From: Ruegeria sp. A3M17
Lineage (GTDB): Bacteria; Pseudomonadota; Alphaproteobacteria; Rhodobacterales; Rhodobacteraceae
Length of the DNA: 64,000 nucleotides
NCBI RefSeq assembly: GCF_003318255.1
Contig: NZ_QOCF01000004.1
Span: 1 to 64,000 of the forward strand
Direction of reading: 5' to 3'
Position numbers and translations under genes: made by a program
Notes under the pieces: generated by a model
Told to the model about the DNA's origin: nothing
Databases searched by the model: none
What the model saw: the letters and a program-made list of their open reading frames with translations, nothing else
Part shown: piece by piece, positions 9,065 to 16,755 of the stretch
How positions within the stretch are numbered: position 1 is the first letter of the stretch
Layout of the letters: every line of letters starts with the position of its first letter

Positions 9065-9829
9065 TCAGCTGTAATTCGGTGCGCGTTTTTGCAGTTTGGC
9101 CGCAACGCTTTCGGCGAAATCTGGGGATTGTAGCTGCGCGGCAAAAATCTTGATTTCCGCGGCCATGTGTCTGGCCACTTCGTCACGCTGATTGCGAATC
9201 AGGGCCTTGGACTGTTTGAGCGCTACCGGGGATGAGGCCGCAATGGCTTGTGCTATCTCTTGGACTTTGCTCATCAACTCACCGTCGGCAAAGACGCGCG
9301 CGACCAACCCGTGGTTCAGGGCATCGGCTGCAGTCAGAACCCGCCCGGCCAGCAAGACGTCATTGGCGACAGCCATACCGAGGGACGCAGGCAGCAACAT
9401 CGAAGAACCGGCCTCGGGCACCAGACCCAGTTGGACAAATGGAGCGCTGAATGTAGCGCTGTTCGCGGAATAGACCAGATCGCAGTGCAGCAGCATGGTC
9501 AGGCCAACACCAATTGCAGAACCGTTGACTGCGGCGATCAGGGGTTTCGGACAATCCCGGATCGCATTCAGGAACCGAATAATCGGATTTTCAGCGTCAC
9601 CCGCCGGAAGACCGCCTGTCATAAAGTCCTGCAGGTCATTCCCGGCTGTGAACATATCGCCTTCACCAGTGATGACCAGCGCCCGGGCTTGATCGGTTTG
9701 ACCGTATTCTTCGATGGCTTCAGCTATCGCAGTATACATGGCAAAAGTGATCGCGTTTTTCTTGTCTGCGCGAGAAATTGTGACTGTTGTGACGCGATTC
9801 TGAGTGCTGACGATGATATGTTCGCTCAT
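9065..9829 (-). CDS. Enoyl-CoA hydratase/isomerase family protein
   Basis: A 254-residue crotonase-fold protein. The oxyanion-hole segments are GEGDMFTAGNDLQDF and AVNGSAIGVGLTMLLHCD. The position of the second catalytic Glu is kept in LGLVPEAGSS, but the first (usually G-E-L/A after the glycine run) is Leu in GLTMLL. This favours an isomerase or another crotonase activity over a classical hydratase. The ATG at 9829 follows GGAATAACGC; an upstream in-frame start adds an unfamily-like extension. No close operon partner. Confidence 0.8.
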   Translation of the reverse strand: MSEHIIVSTQNRVTTVTISRADKKNAITFAMYTAIAEAIEEYGQTDQARALVITGEGDMFTAGNDLQDFMTGGLPAGDAENPIIRFLNAIRDCPKPLIAAVNGSAIGVGLTMLLHCDLVYSANSATFSAPFVQLGLVPEAGSSMLLPASLGMAVANDVLLAGRVLTAADALNHGLVARVFADGELMSKVQEIAQAIAASSPVALKQSKALIRNQRDEVARHMAAEIKIFAAQLQSPDFAESVAAKLQKRAPNYS

Positions 9830-10017
9830 GGCGTTATTCCTTGGATGCCCGGCGGAATTTGTGCCGCGTCGGCTGTGAGTTTCCTGCATGTGGGCAAGTT
9901 CGTATGCGGGCAAATAGCCTGCGTCAACAAATCAGGGCGGTTACCTCACGTCGCCGGGTGAGTGTGCGGAGTTGATCCCGCCGCTCCGGTTTTTCTGCAC
10001 TCGGCGATCATTCAGGT

Positions 10018-10052
10018 CAGCCCGTTCTGGATTTCCATGTCAAAACGGGCTG
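10018..10052 (-). terminator. Hairpin downstream of znuA
   Basis: CAGCCCGTT (10018-10026) pairs with AACGGGCTG (10044-10052). On the minus strand it starts 10 bases after the znuA stop. Likely znuA terminator or 3'-end stabiliser; no strong T-run. The rest of 9830-10062 shows nothing further. Confidence 0.45.
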
Positions 10053-10062
10053 CCCGATCAGA

Positions 10063-11115
10063 TCATAGGCATTCCGCCAATGTTATTGCGATGTTCCGGA
10101 TCATTTGCGGGTACAGCTTAGTCCCGGGTTCAAGATCAGAACCTAGCGGATCTATCACACCGGTATTCGCTTCGGTTCCGTCCAAGACAGTGGCGACGAT
10201 ACCGGGGTTGTATTGCGGTTCCGACAGAACACAATTGATCCCTTCTTCGCGAATGCGCCCCTGAATCTCAGAAATCCGCGCCGGGCTTGGATCCGATGCG
10301 TCGCTGAGCGAAATTGCACCCGACGCGGGGATGTCGAAGGCGTTCTCGAAATACTGATAAGCATCGTGGAAGACGATGAAGTTGCTTCCGCGGACAGGTT
10401 CCAGAGTTGCACTCACTTCAGCAGAGAGGGTTGCCATCTCTTGGCTCGCAGCCGCCGCGTTTGCGAAATATGCACCCGCATTGTCCGGGTCCGCCGTGGA
10501 TAGCTGCGCGGCAACAACGTTCAGCCAGGTGTCGGCGTTTTTGGGCGAAAGCCAGGCATGCGGATCATGATCGCCATGCGTGTGGTCATGGTGGTCGTCG
10601 TGTTCTGCATGATCCTCGTGATCGTGGTCTGCGCCCTCGGCATGCTCTTCGTGGTCATGATCGTCGTGGTCTTTGTCGTCGGCATGATCCTCGTGACCAT
10701 GATCGTCATGGCCCTCCTCTTCAACGTGATCTTCATCGCCATGATCATGCGCTTCAAACAGCGCATCTTCGCGGAAATCCAGTAGGACGGTGCCATCCGC
10801 TTCCAGCAGGGGGGTGACTGTCGCGCCGTTGGCCAGGGTCTCGACCGCGCCTTCCATCCATGGGGTCAGATCCTCGCCCATCCAAAATACCAGATCCGCA
10901 TTCTGCAGGGCAGCCGCCTCAGACGGGCGGAGGTTGTATTCATGCGGGGACGCGCCGGTTTGTACGATCAGGTTCGGTGTGCCAACACCTTCCATCACGC
11001 GCGCCACCAACGAGTGCACCGGTGCAATATCAACTGCAACATTTGGGACATCGGCCATTGCCGTGCCCCCCATCAACACAACCGTGATCGAAACAGGAAG
11101 AAGCTTTCTGGACAT
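10063..11115 (-). CDS. znuA: Zinc ABC transporter substrate-binding protein ZnuA
   Basis: A 350-residue periplasmic zinc-binding protein of the cluster A-I family. It has a signal peptide (MSRKLLPVSITVVLMGGTAMA), then VAPVHSLVARVMEG-like zinc-ligand context (DIAPVHSLV) and a very long His/Asp/Glu-rich loop of ~65 residues (~125-190). DPHAWLSPKN and FIVFHDAYQYF provide the further His ligands. The His-rich loop is the hallmark of ZnuA and is thought to collect or sense Zn(II). The ATG at 11115 is preferred over an adjacent TTG. Transcribed away from zur-znuCB, with candidate Zur boxes between. Confidence 0.93.
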   Translation of the reverse strand: MSRKLLPVSITVVLMGGTAMADVPNVAVDIAPVHSLVARVMEGVGTPNLIVQTGASPHEYNLRPSEAAALQNADLVFWMGEDLTPWMEGAVETLANGATVTPLLEADGTVLLDFREDALFEAHDHGDEDHVEEEGHDDHGHEDHADDKDHDDHDHEEHAEGADHDHEDHAEHDDHHDHTHGDHDPHAWLSPKNADTWLNVVAAQLSTADPDNAGAYFANAAAASQEMATLSAEVSATLEPVRGSNFIVFHDAYQYFENAFDIPASGAISLSDASDPSPARISEIQGRIREEGINCVLSEPQYNPGIVATVLDGTEANTGVIDPLGSDLEPGTKLYPQMIRNIAITLAECL

Positions 11116-11130
11116 CAAACCCTCTATGTG

Positions 11131-11142
11131 ATTTTATAACGT
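11131..11142. promoter_or_regulatory. Candidate Zur operator 1
   Basis: ATTTTATAACGT matches 10 of 12 positions of the AT-rich palindrome ATGTTATAACAT that resembles known Zur sites. It lies 16 bases upstream of the znuA start in the divergent znuA/zur promoter region. Confidence 0.4.
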
Positions 11143-11161
11143 TGCGAGTGGCATATATGAT

Positions 11162-11173
11162 ATGGAATAACAT
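11162..11173. promoter_or_regulatory. Candidate Zur operator 2
   Basis: ATGGAATAACAT, again 10 of 12 to ATGTTATAACAT, lies in the same divergent region. It overlaps the zur start codon that I propose, so if it is a true operator the zur start may be the next ATG at 11184. Confidence 0.35.
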
Positions 11174-11684
11174 GACAAGTGAGATGAGACCTGCACCTGC
11201 TGAAGACTCCGCCCTTGTTGGATTCCAAAAGCATGATCATGCGCATTGTGTCGAAAGCAGCCTGGCCGTTGCCGAGACCCGGTGCAAAGACGAAGGTCTG
11301 CGGCTGACGCCTGTTCGGCGCAAAGTTTTGGAAATGCTGCTGCAGGAACATCGGGCCTTGGGTGCCTATACAATCCTTGATCGATTACGCGACGAAGGCT
11401 TCGGATCGCAGCCACCAGTGGCGTACCGCGCCCTCGATTTTCTTGTCGAGAACGGGTTTGTACACAAAATCGAACGGCTGAATGCATTTGTCGCCTGCGC
11501 GCATCCCGGGGCAACGCATTCCCCGGCCTTCATGATTTGCAGGAAATGTGATGCCGTGGCCGAGACCCACTCTGCACCTGCAAAAGGCGAGCTGGGTGCG
11601 GCGGCGCGGGCGGTGGGTTTCGAGATTGAGCGGACCGTTGTAGAAGCCGAAGGTGTTTGCCCCGACTGCACCGAAAAGGCGTAG
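11172..11684 (+). CDS. zur: Zinc uptake regulator Zur (Fur family)
   Basis: A ~170-residue Fur-family repressor. The winged-helix part includes LRLTPVRRKVLEMLLQEHRALGAYTILDRL. The C-terminal dimerisation/metal part has the structural zinc cysteines CRKC and CPDC, and His residues in CAHPGATHSP. Zur with Zn(II) represses zinc uptake genes. The context (znuA divergent, znuC 2 bases downstream) identifies it as Zur rather than Fur. Start uncertain: 11172 chosen, 11157 and 11184 possible, none with a strong ribosome binding site. Confidence 0.88.
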   Translation: MTSEMRPAPAEDSALVGFQKHDHAHCVESSLAVAETRCKDEGLRLTPVRRKVLEMLLQEHRALGAYTILDRLRDEGFGSQPPVAYRALDFLVENGFVHKIERLNAFVACAHPGATHSPAFMICRKCDAVAETHSAPAKGELGAAARAVGFEIERTVVEAEGVCPDCTEKA

Positions 11685-11686
11685 AA

Positions 11687-12439
11687 ATGAAACTGATTAC
11701 CGTAGAAGACGTCAGCGTTAGCTATGGGGCGAATACTGTGTTGCGGCATGTCAACATGGGGGTCGAGCCTGGCGAGATTGTGACAATTGTCGGCCCCAAC
11801 GGTTCCGGTAAGACAAGCCTATTGCGCGCCATAATCGGTGCGATCAAACCGGCTGTCGGGCAGGTAAAGCGAAAGCCGGGGCTGAAGATTGGTTATGTTC
11901 CGCAAAAGCTGCATATCGATCCGACCCTGCCGATCACGGTCGAACGGTTTATGCGACTGACCCATCGTGCGTCGAAGAAGGATTGTGCGAGCGCGTTGGA
12001 AACCGCCGGCGTGCCCAATCTGCTCAAGCGCCAGATGTCACAGCTTTCGGGCGGACAATTCCAGCGCGTGCTGCTGGCACGGGCTTTGATCAACCGGCCC
12101 GAAATCCTATTGCTGGATGAGGCCACGCAAGGGTTGGATCAGCCCGGTTCGGCTGCATTTTATCGCCAGATCGAAGACGTGCGCCAGGAAACAGGGTGTG
12201 CGATCATCATGATAAGCCACGAGCTCCATGTGGTGATGAGCGCCTCGGACCGGGTGATCTGCCTGAACGGCCATGTCTGCTGCGAAGGCTCACCTGCGGT
12301 TGTGGCCTCGGCACCCGAATACCGCGCGTTGTTCGGAACCGGAACAGGTGGTGCGCTTGCCCTTTACCGTCACGATCATGATCACAACCACGATCATCAT
12401 CATGACCATGGAACAGATTCTCAGGAAGCCGCAGAATAA
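11687..12439 (+). CDS. znuC: Zinc ABC transporter ATP-binding protein ZnuC
   Basis: A 250-residue ABC ATPase. Walker A GPNGSGKTS, signature LSGGQFQRVLLAR and Walker B EILLLDEATQGLD are intact, and ISHELHVV supplies the switch His. It ends in a striking His/Asp-rich tail (from ~residue 226, RHDHDHNHDHHHDHG). The start at 11687 is 2 bases after the zur stop; the stop overlaps the znuB start (TAATG). Powers zinc import with ZnuA and ZnuB. Confidence 0.92.
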   Translation: MKLITVEDVSVSYGANTVLRHVNMGVEPGEIVTIVGPNGSGKTSLLRAIIGAIKPAVGQVKRKPGLKIGYVPQKLHIDPTLPITVERFMRLTHRASKKDCASALETAGVPNLLKRQMSQLSGGQFQRVLLARALINRPEILLLDEATQGLDQPGSAAFYRQIEDVRQETGCAIIMISHELHVVMSASDRVICLNGHVCCEGSPAVVASAPEYRALFGTGTGGALALYRHDHDHNHDHHHDHGTDSQEAAE

Positions 12440-13236
12440 TGCTTGATGATTTCATGACCCGAGCCACGCTGGCCGGTGTAGGCGTGGCCTTTGCAGCAGC
12501 GCCGTTGGGGTGTTTTGTGGTGTGGCGCCGTATGGCCTATTTCGGCGATGCCACAGCGCACGCAGCCATTCTTGGCGTGGCCTTGTCGCTGACGTTTCAG
12601 ATGTCGGTTTTTACAGGTGCGCTGGCCGTCGCCTTGTTGATGGCGTTGACCGTGACGCTGTTGGCAGGTCGTGGGTACGCTATGGATACGTTGCTGGGGG
12701 TTATGGCACATTCCGCCTTGGCATTTGGTCTTGTGGCGGTCTCATTCCTCTCTGGTGTCCGGATTGATTTGATGGCCTATCTGTTTGGCGACATTCTGGC
12801 CGTTTCCCGTTCGGATTTGGCCGTCATCTGGGGCGGCGCTGCACTGGTCGTAATTTTGATTGCCTGGCGTTGGTCCCAGTTGTTGACAGCGACGTTGAAC
12901 GAGGAACTGGCCTATGCCAGCGGGTTCGACCCCAAGCGCGAACAACTGATATTGACGCTTGCACTGGCCATCACGGTGGCAGTCGCCATCAAAGTTGTGG
13001 GTGTTCTGCTAATAGCGGCGATGCTCATAATACCAGCCGCTGCGGCGCGCAATCTGGCGCGGTCACCGGAAACGATGGCCCTGATTGCAGCGGCAATCGG
13101 GGCGACGTCTGCTGTGGCCGGGTTGCGGGCAGCTTATGTCTTCGACACGCCGGCCGGGCCCTCGATTGTCTGTGTCGCCGCCATTTTGTTTGCCTGTTTT
13201 AGCCTGCTTGGTTGGCAGCGTCATACCAACTCCTGA
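12439..13236 (+). CDS. znuB: Zinc ABC transporter permease ZnuB
   Basis: A 265-residue inner-membrane permease of the ABC-3 family with about eight hydrophobic segments. FVVWRRMAYFGDATAHAAILGVAL near the N-terminus is the conserved coupling motif of zinc/manganese permeases. Its start overlaps the znuC stop by one base, so it is translationally coupled. Last gene of zur-znuC-znuB; convergent with the racemase gene. Confidence 0.92.
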   Translation: MLDDFMTRATLAGVGVAFAAAPLGCFVVWRRMAYFGDATAHAAILGVALSLTFQMSVFTGALAVALLMALTVTLLAGRGYAMDTLLGVMAHSALAFGLVAVSFLSGVRIDLMAYLFGDILAVSRSDLAVIWGGAALVVILIAWRWSQLLTATLNEELAYASGFDPKREQLILTLALAITVAVAIKVVGVLLIAAMLIIPAAAARNLARSPETMALIAAAIGATSAVAGLRAAYVFDTPAGPSIVCVAAILFACFSLLGWQRHTNS

Positions 13237-13301
13237 CAGTCGCCAAAAGACTGCAGCTTATGTGAGCGGGGCGTAGAAGTGCCACTTGCCTCCGCTGTTG
13301 A

Positions 13302-14039
13302 TCAAAGAGTGTCGAACAGACGCCCAAGTAACGTTTTGTGACGCGGTAGGTTCAGCGCTTTCAGCAGTCCAAAGACCATCGCTTGATTGGAGGTAATGAC
13401 GGGTTTGTTCAGCGCGGCCTCAATCCGTTCAATCGCCTCGACCGAGCGCATGTCTGTGCAGCTTAGGACGATTGCCTGCGCATCCGGGTCATCGGCTCTG
13501 CACGCCAGATCGAACACCTCGTCCGGGGTCAGTTCACCTTGCCCATAATTGCCAAGCTCGCGGCCGACATCGGCACATTTGACGGTTTCAATGCCGTTGA
13601 GGGCCATGAAATCCATCGCCAGGGCATTGATCTCGCCCAAATAAGGCGATGAAAAGCCGATCTTTGTTGCGCCGACCGCATTGATCCCAGCGATCAACGC
13701 CCCTGCAGCGGTCAGCGTAATTGCGCCCGAGCCCGCCTTGATCTGCCGGGCCAGCTCTGCGTCAAAGGACGGCCCGTGAGTCAGCGTCGCCGAAGTGCAC
13801 CCATACAGCACCACATCGGGGCGTATGCCCGAGATCATCCGCAGGTCGTGAGTGATATCTGATGCGCCCAACCCCGCCATCTGATCCGAGCCGGGGATTT
13901 CATCCACGTCATACCCACCCATGCGTTGAAAATGGACTGTGGTGTTGGGCGGCCTCAACAACTCCATATCCGGTTCGAGATTGGTGTTGGTGAAGGGTAC
14001 CAGAACACCGATTTTGGCTGCGGTTCGTGTTTCGGTCAC
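13302..14039 (-). CDS. Aspartate/glutamate racemase-superfamily protein (maleate isomerase / arylmalonate decarboxylase type)
   Basis: A 245-residue protein starting with GTG at 14039; the GTGA overlap with the aminotransferase stop decides this start. VLVPFTNTNLEPDME is the N-terminal phosphate/carboxylate-binding loop. Both catalytic cysteines of two-Cys members are present, in YGCTSATLTHG and LSCTDMRSVE. Such enzymes perform cofactor-independent racemisation or cis-trans isomerisation of small dicarboxylates or hydantoins. Being last in a hyuA-hyuB-aminotransferase operon, a role in handling a hydantoin, oxoproline or maleamate-like intermediate is plausible. Confidence 0.82.
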   Translation of the reverse strand: MTETRTAAKIGVLVPFTNTNLEPDMELLRPPNTTVHFQRMGGYDVDEIPGSDQMAGLGASDITHDLRMISGIRPDVVLYGCTSATLTHGPSFDAELARQIKAGSGAITLTAAGALIAGINAVGATKIGFSSPYLGEINALAMDFMALNGIETVKCADVGRELGNYGQGELTPDEVFDLACRADDPDAQAIVLSCTDMRSVEAIERIEAALNKPVITSNQAMVFGLLKALNLPRHKTLLGRLFDTL

Positions 14040-15103
14040 TTCAGTGCTCCCTTCAGGGTGGTCAGGCACCGATCCATGACTGGTGTCTCGCAGATTGTAG
14101 CGCGCAAGCAGTCGGTTAAGCCGTATCCTCCCATGCCGCGCATTAGTAGGTCGTCCGCCCGCAGCGCCGTGTCTGCCCGTTGCGCATCCTGCGTTGAGTC
14201 AAAGCGCAATAGCACAAAGTTTGTATGGCTTTGAGGAACGATCAGGCCCAACGCACGACATTCCACGGCAAATCGTTCACGGATTTCAGTCGTGCGGGCA
14301 ACCACATTTTGCATATGCGCCTGATCGCGGATCGCGGCAGTTGCCGCCGCCTGTGAAGCGATGGAAATATTGTTTGGATTAAGCAATTTACGCAGCTCTG
14401 CTGCGATTTCTGACGGGAAGTATCCCCATCCTGCGCGCACTCCCGCCAGGCCATGAGCCTTGGAAAAGGTGCGCATGATAACGGTATCCCCTCGATCGGT
14501 CAGCGCGAAGATGTCGGCCGGATCATGTATGTGATCGGAAAACTCGGCATAAGCCTGATCGACGACCAGCAGAACATCGGTGGGCAGCCCTTCTCGCAGA
14601 CGAGTGATTTCGGAATTCGAAATCAAGGTGCCGGTCGGGTTGCCAGGGTTGCAGACAAAGACGATCCGCGTTTCAGGTGTCACCGCGGCGATGATATCGT
14701 CGACGGATACGGTCAGATCCACTTCACGCGCCTTGACGTAATCGGCCTGAACCTGAGCTGCTGCTGAGGCGACAAACGCATATCCGTAATCCGTGCCAAG
14801 GACCCGATCACCGCGCCCGGCATAGGTGCGGATCAAGCAGCCGATCAGCTCCATCGAGCCCGCTCCGCACAGCACCCTTGCCGGATCGAGTCCATGCACA
14901 TCGGCAATTGCTGCGCGCAGTTCCGACCATTCCGGATCAGGATACAATTGCAGATCGGCCAGTGCGTGACGACCCGCCTTAATGGCTGCGGGACTTGCGG
15001 GAAAGGCACTTTCGTTCTGGGCCAACGAGACGGTGTTTTCGCCGCCGAGATCGGCCAGCGCATAGGCCGCCATTGCACTTATATGGGGAACCGGGCGGAT
15101 CAT
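14036..15103 (-). CDS. Class I/II (HisC-like) PLP-dependent aminotransferase
   Basis: A 355-residue fold-type I aminotransferase. The PLP lysine lies in MRTFSKAHGLAGVRAGWG, FVCNPGNPTGTLI is the Asn/Pro-Gly motif and VVDQAYAEFS holds the PLP-contacting Asp/Tyr. It resembles histidinol-phosphate aminotransferases, but its place in a hydantoinase operon suggests a catabolic transamination instead. ATGA overlap with hyuB upstream and GTGA overlap with the racemase downstream. Confidence 0.85.
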   Translation of the reverse strand: MIRPVPHISAMAAYALADLGGENTVSLAQNESAFPASPAAIKAGRHALADLQLYPDPEWSELRAAIADVHGLDPARVLCGAGSMELIGCLIRTYAGRGDRVLGTDYGYAFVASAAAQVQADYVKAREVDLTVSVDDIIAAVTPETRIVFVCNPGNPTGTLISNSEITRLREGLPTDVLLVVDQAYAEFSDHIHDPADIFALTDRGDTVIMRTFSKAHGLAGVRAGWGYFPSEIAAELRKLLNPNNISIASQAAATAAIRDQAHMQNVVARTTEIRERFAVECRALGLIVPQSHTNFVLLRFDSTQDAQRADTALRADDLLMRGMGGYGLTDCLRATICETPVMDRCLTTLKGALK

Positions 15104-16755
15104 GATGTGCCCCCATAGGATTTTGCGCCTTCTGCGCTGATCAGCCCGCGCTTGAGATCCAGTAAGATTGCCTGCGGGTCTCGCTCGGCCGGGTCGCCAA
15201 AACCACCGCCCCCAGGGGTTTCAAAGATCAGGTGGTCGTTAGCCTCAACGCGCAGCTCTCCTTTGCCCGGGATATCATTTTCGCCAACACGGAAACGAAT
15301 GCGCCCGGGTGCACCGGGTTTTCCACCCATGCGTCCAAGGGCGGGAAACTTGAGACGCTCAACCGACAGGAACACGATGAAAGGTGCGCCATTGGCCGAG
15401 GTCATCTCGATCCGTTGACCGAGACCACCACGATACTCGCCTGCACCTCCTGAATCCTGGCGAAGCTCGCGTTTCCATATTGTGACGGGGGCCACGCTTT
15501 CCGTGATTTCGACCTGAGATCCGAACACACCCGAAGGATAGGCCGTGGCAGACAAGCCGTCGGCGTGTGGCCGGGCACCGGTGCCGCCGTTGTGCACAGG
15601 CTCGACCGCGAATTCCCGACCTCCATCACGTGCCACTTCGGGTGCGTGCCGCATCGGCAGATCGAACATGCAGGATGCGCCCTCTGCGGGGACCTGATCC
15701 GGCAGGGCCTGATGAAGGCATCCAAGCACCAGATCCGGTGTTACCTGTCCTAGCGTGTGCCGCATTGCTACCGGGGCGGGGCGTTGTGCATTGAGGATGC
15801 AGCCTTTTGGCCCGTCCACTGTAAACGGCTCAAGCGATCCGGCGTTGTTGGGGATGTCGGACCCGACGATGCAGCGCAAGGCGAAGACGGTATAGGCGGT
15901 CGCATAGTTCAGCGGCACATTGATACCCTTGCCCGAACAGCCTGAAGTTCCGGTGAAATCCACATGCATGCCCGTTTTGCTGATCGTCAGGGTCGCGTGC
16001 AGTTCCAGTTCATTTTCATAACCGTCCATCTTAAGGGCATTTCGATAGACACCTGCGGGGACTTCGGCGATGGCCTCAAGCGTTCCGCGGCGCGAGGTGT
16101 CGATGATGTAGCTGCCCAGTCGATCCAGGTCGTCGATCCCGAACTCATCCATCATATCGAGCAGGCGGTTCACGCCCGCTTCGCAGCAAGCGATTAGTGC
16201 ATATATGTCGCCCTCATTCGCAATAGGCTCGCGGCTGTTGGCGCGGACAATGTCCAGAAGCAAGGCGTTCGGGACACCTTGTTCGACCAACTTGCAGGGT
16301 GGGATCAGCAGACCCTCATCATAGATATCCGACCCTTCGGGGCCCATTCCAAGGCCGCCCAGATCTACAAGATGCGAAGTGCATGAAGTAAAGCCAACGA
16401 CCTTGCCGTTTTTGAATGCGGGCATCATCAACAGAAAATCGTTCAGATGCCCCGAGGCCAGCCACGGATCATTGGTCATGTAGATATCGCCGGGCGTCAT
16501 GTGCTGAACCGGAAAACGACCGCGCAGATGCATCACGGCTTCGGCCATCGTGTTGATGTGCCCCGGTGTTCCTGTGACCGCCTGTGCCAGCATCCGACCC
16601 TCGGCGTCAAAAATCCCGGCAGAGATGTCGCCGCATTCGCGCACAATGGGTGAGAATGCCGCGCGGATCAGGGTCTGACCTTGTTCTTCGACCACTGCAA
16701 GCAGGCGGTTCCACATGACTTGCAGGCGGGCGGGGGACTGATCGGCAGTCATCAT
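15100..16755 (-). CDS. hyuB: Hydantoinase B / oxoprolinase family protein
   Basis: A 551-residue HyuB-type subunit. The start ATG at 16755 follows GGAGGTGT and overlaps the hyuA stop (ATGA); the upstream in-frame extension lies inside hyuA and is rejected. Family segments are SPIVRECGDISAGIFDAEGRMLAQA near the N-terminus, MTNDPWLASGHLNDFLLM, and a Gly-rich C-terminus ETPGGGGFGDP. With HyuA it forms an ATP-dependent enzyme that opens hydantoin, 5-oxoproline, N-methylhydantoin or related amide rings; the exact substrate is unknown. Confidence 0.9.
   Translation of the reverse strand: MMTADQSPARLQVMWNRLLAVVEEQGQTLIRAAFSPIVRECGDISAGIFDAEGRMLAQAVTGTPGHINTMAEAVMHLRGRFPVQHMTPGDIYMTNDPWLASGHLNDFLLMMPAFKNGKVVGFTSCTSHLVDLGGLGMGPEGSDIYDEGLLIPPCKLVEQGVPNALLLDIVRANSREPIANEGDIYALIACCEAGVNRLLDMMDEFGIDDLDRLGSYIIDTSRRGTLEAIAEVPAGVYRNALKMDGYENELELHATLTISKTGMHVDFTGTSGCSGKGINVPLNYATAYTVFALRCIVGSDIPNNAGSLEPFTVDGPKGCILNAQRPAPVAMRHTLGQVTPDLVLGCLHQALPDQVPAEGASCMFDLPMRHAPEVARDGGREFAVEPVHNGGTGARPHADGLSATAYPSGVFGSQVEITESVAPVTIWKRELRQDSGGAGEYRGGLGQRIEMTSANGAPFIVFLSVERLKFPALGRMGGKPGAPGRIRFRVGENDIPGKGELRVEANDHLIFETPGGGGFGDPAERDPQAILLDLKRGLISAEGAKSYGGTS

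Noticed and set aside
10556-10745. Repetitive CAT/ATG-rich DNA resembling tandem repeats
   Set aside because: It is the coding sequence of the His/Asp-rich loop of ZnuA, not an independent repeat array.
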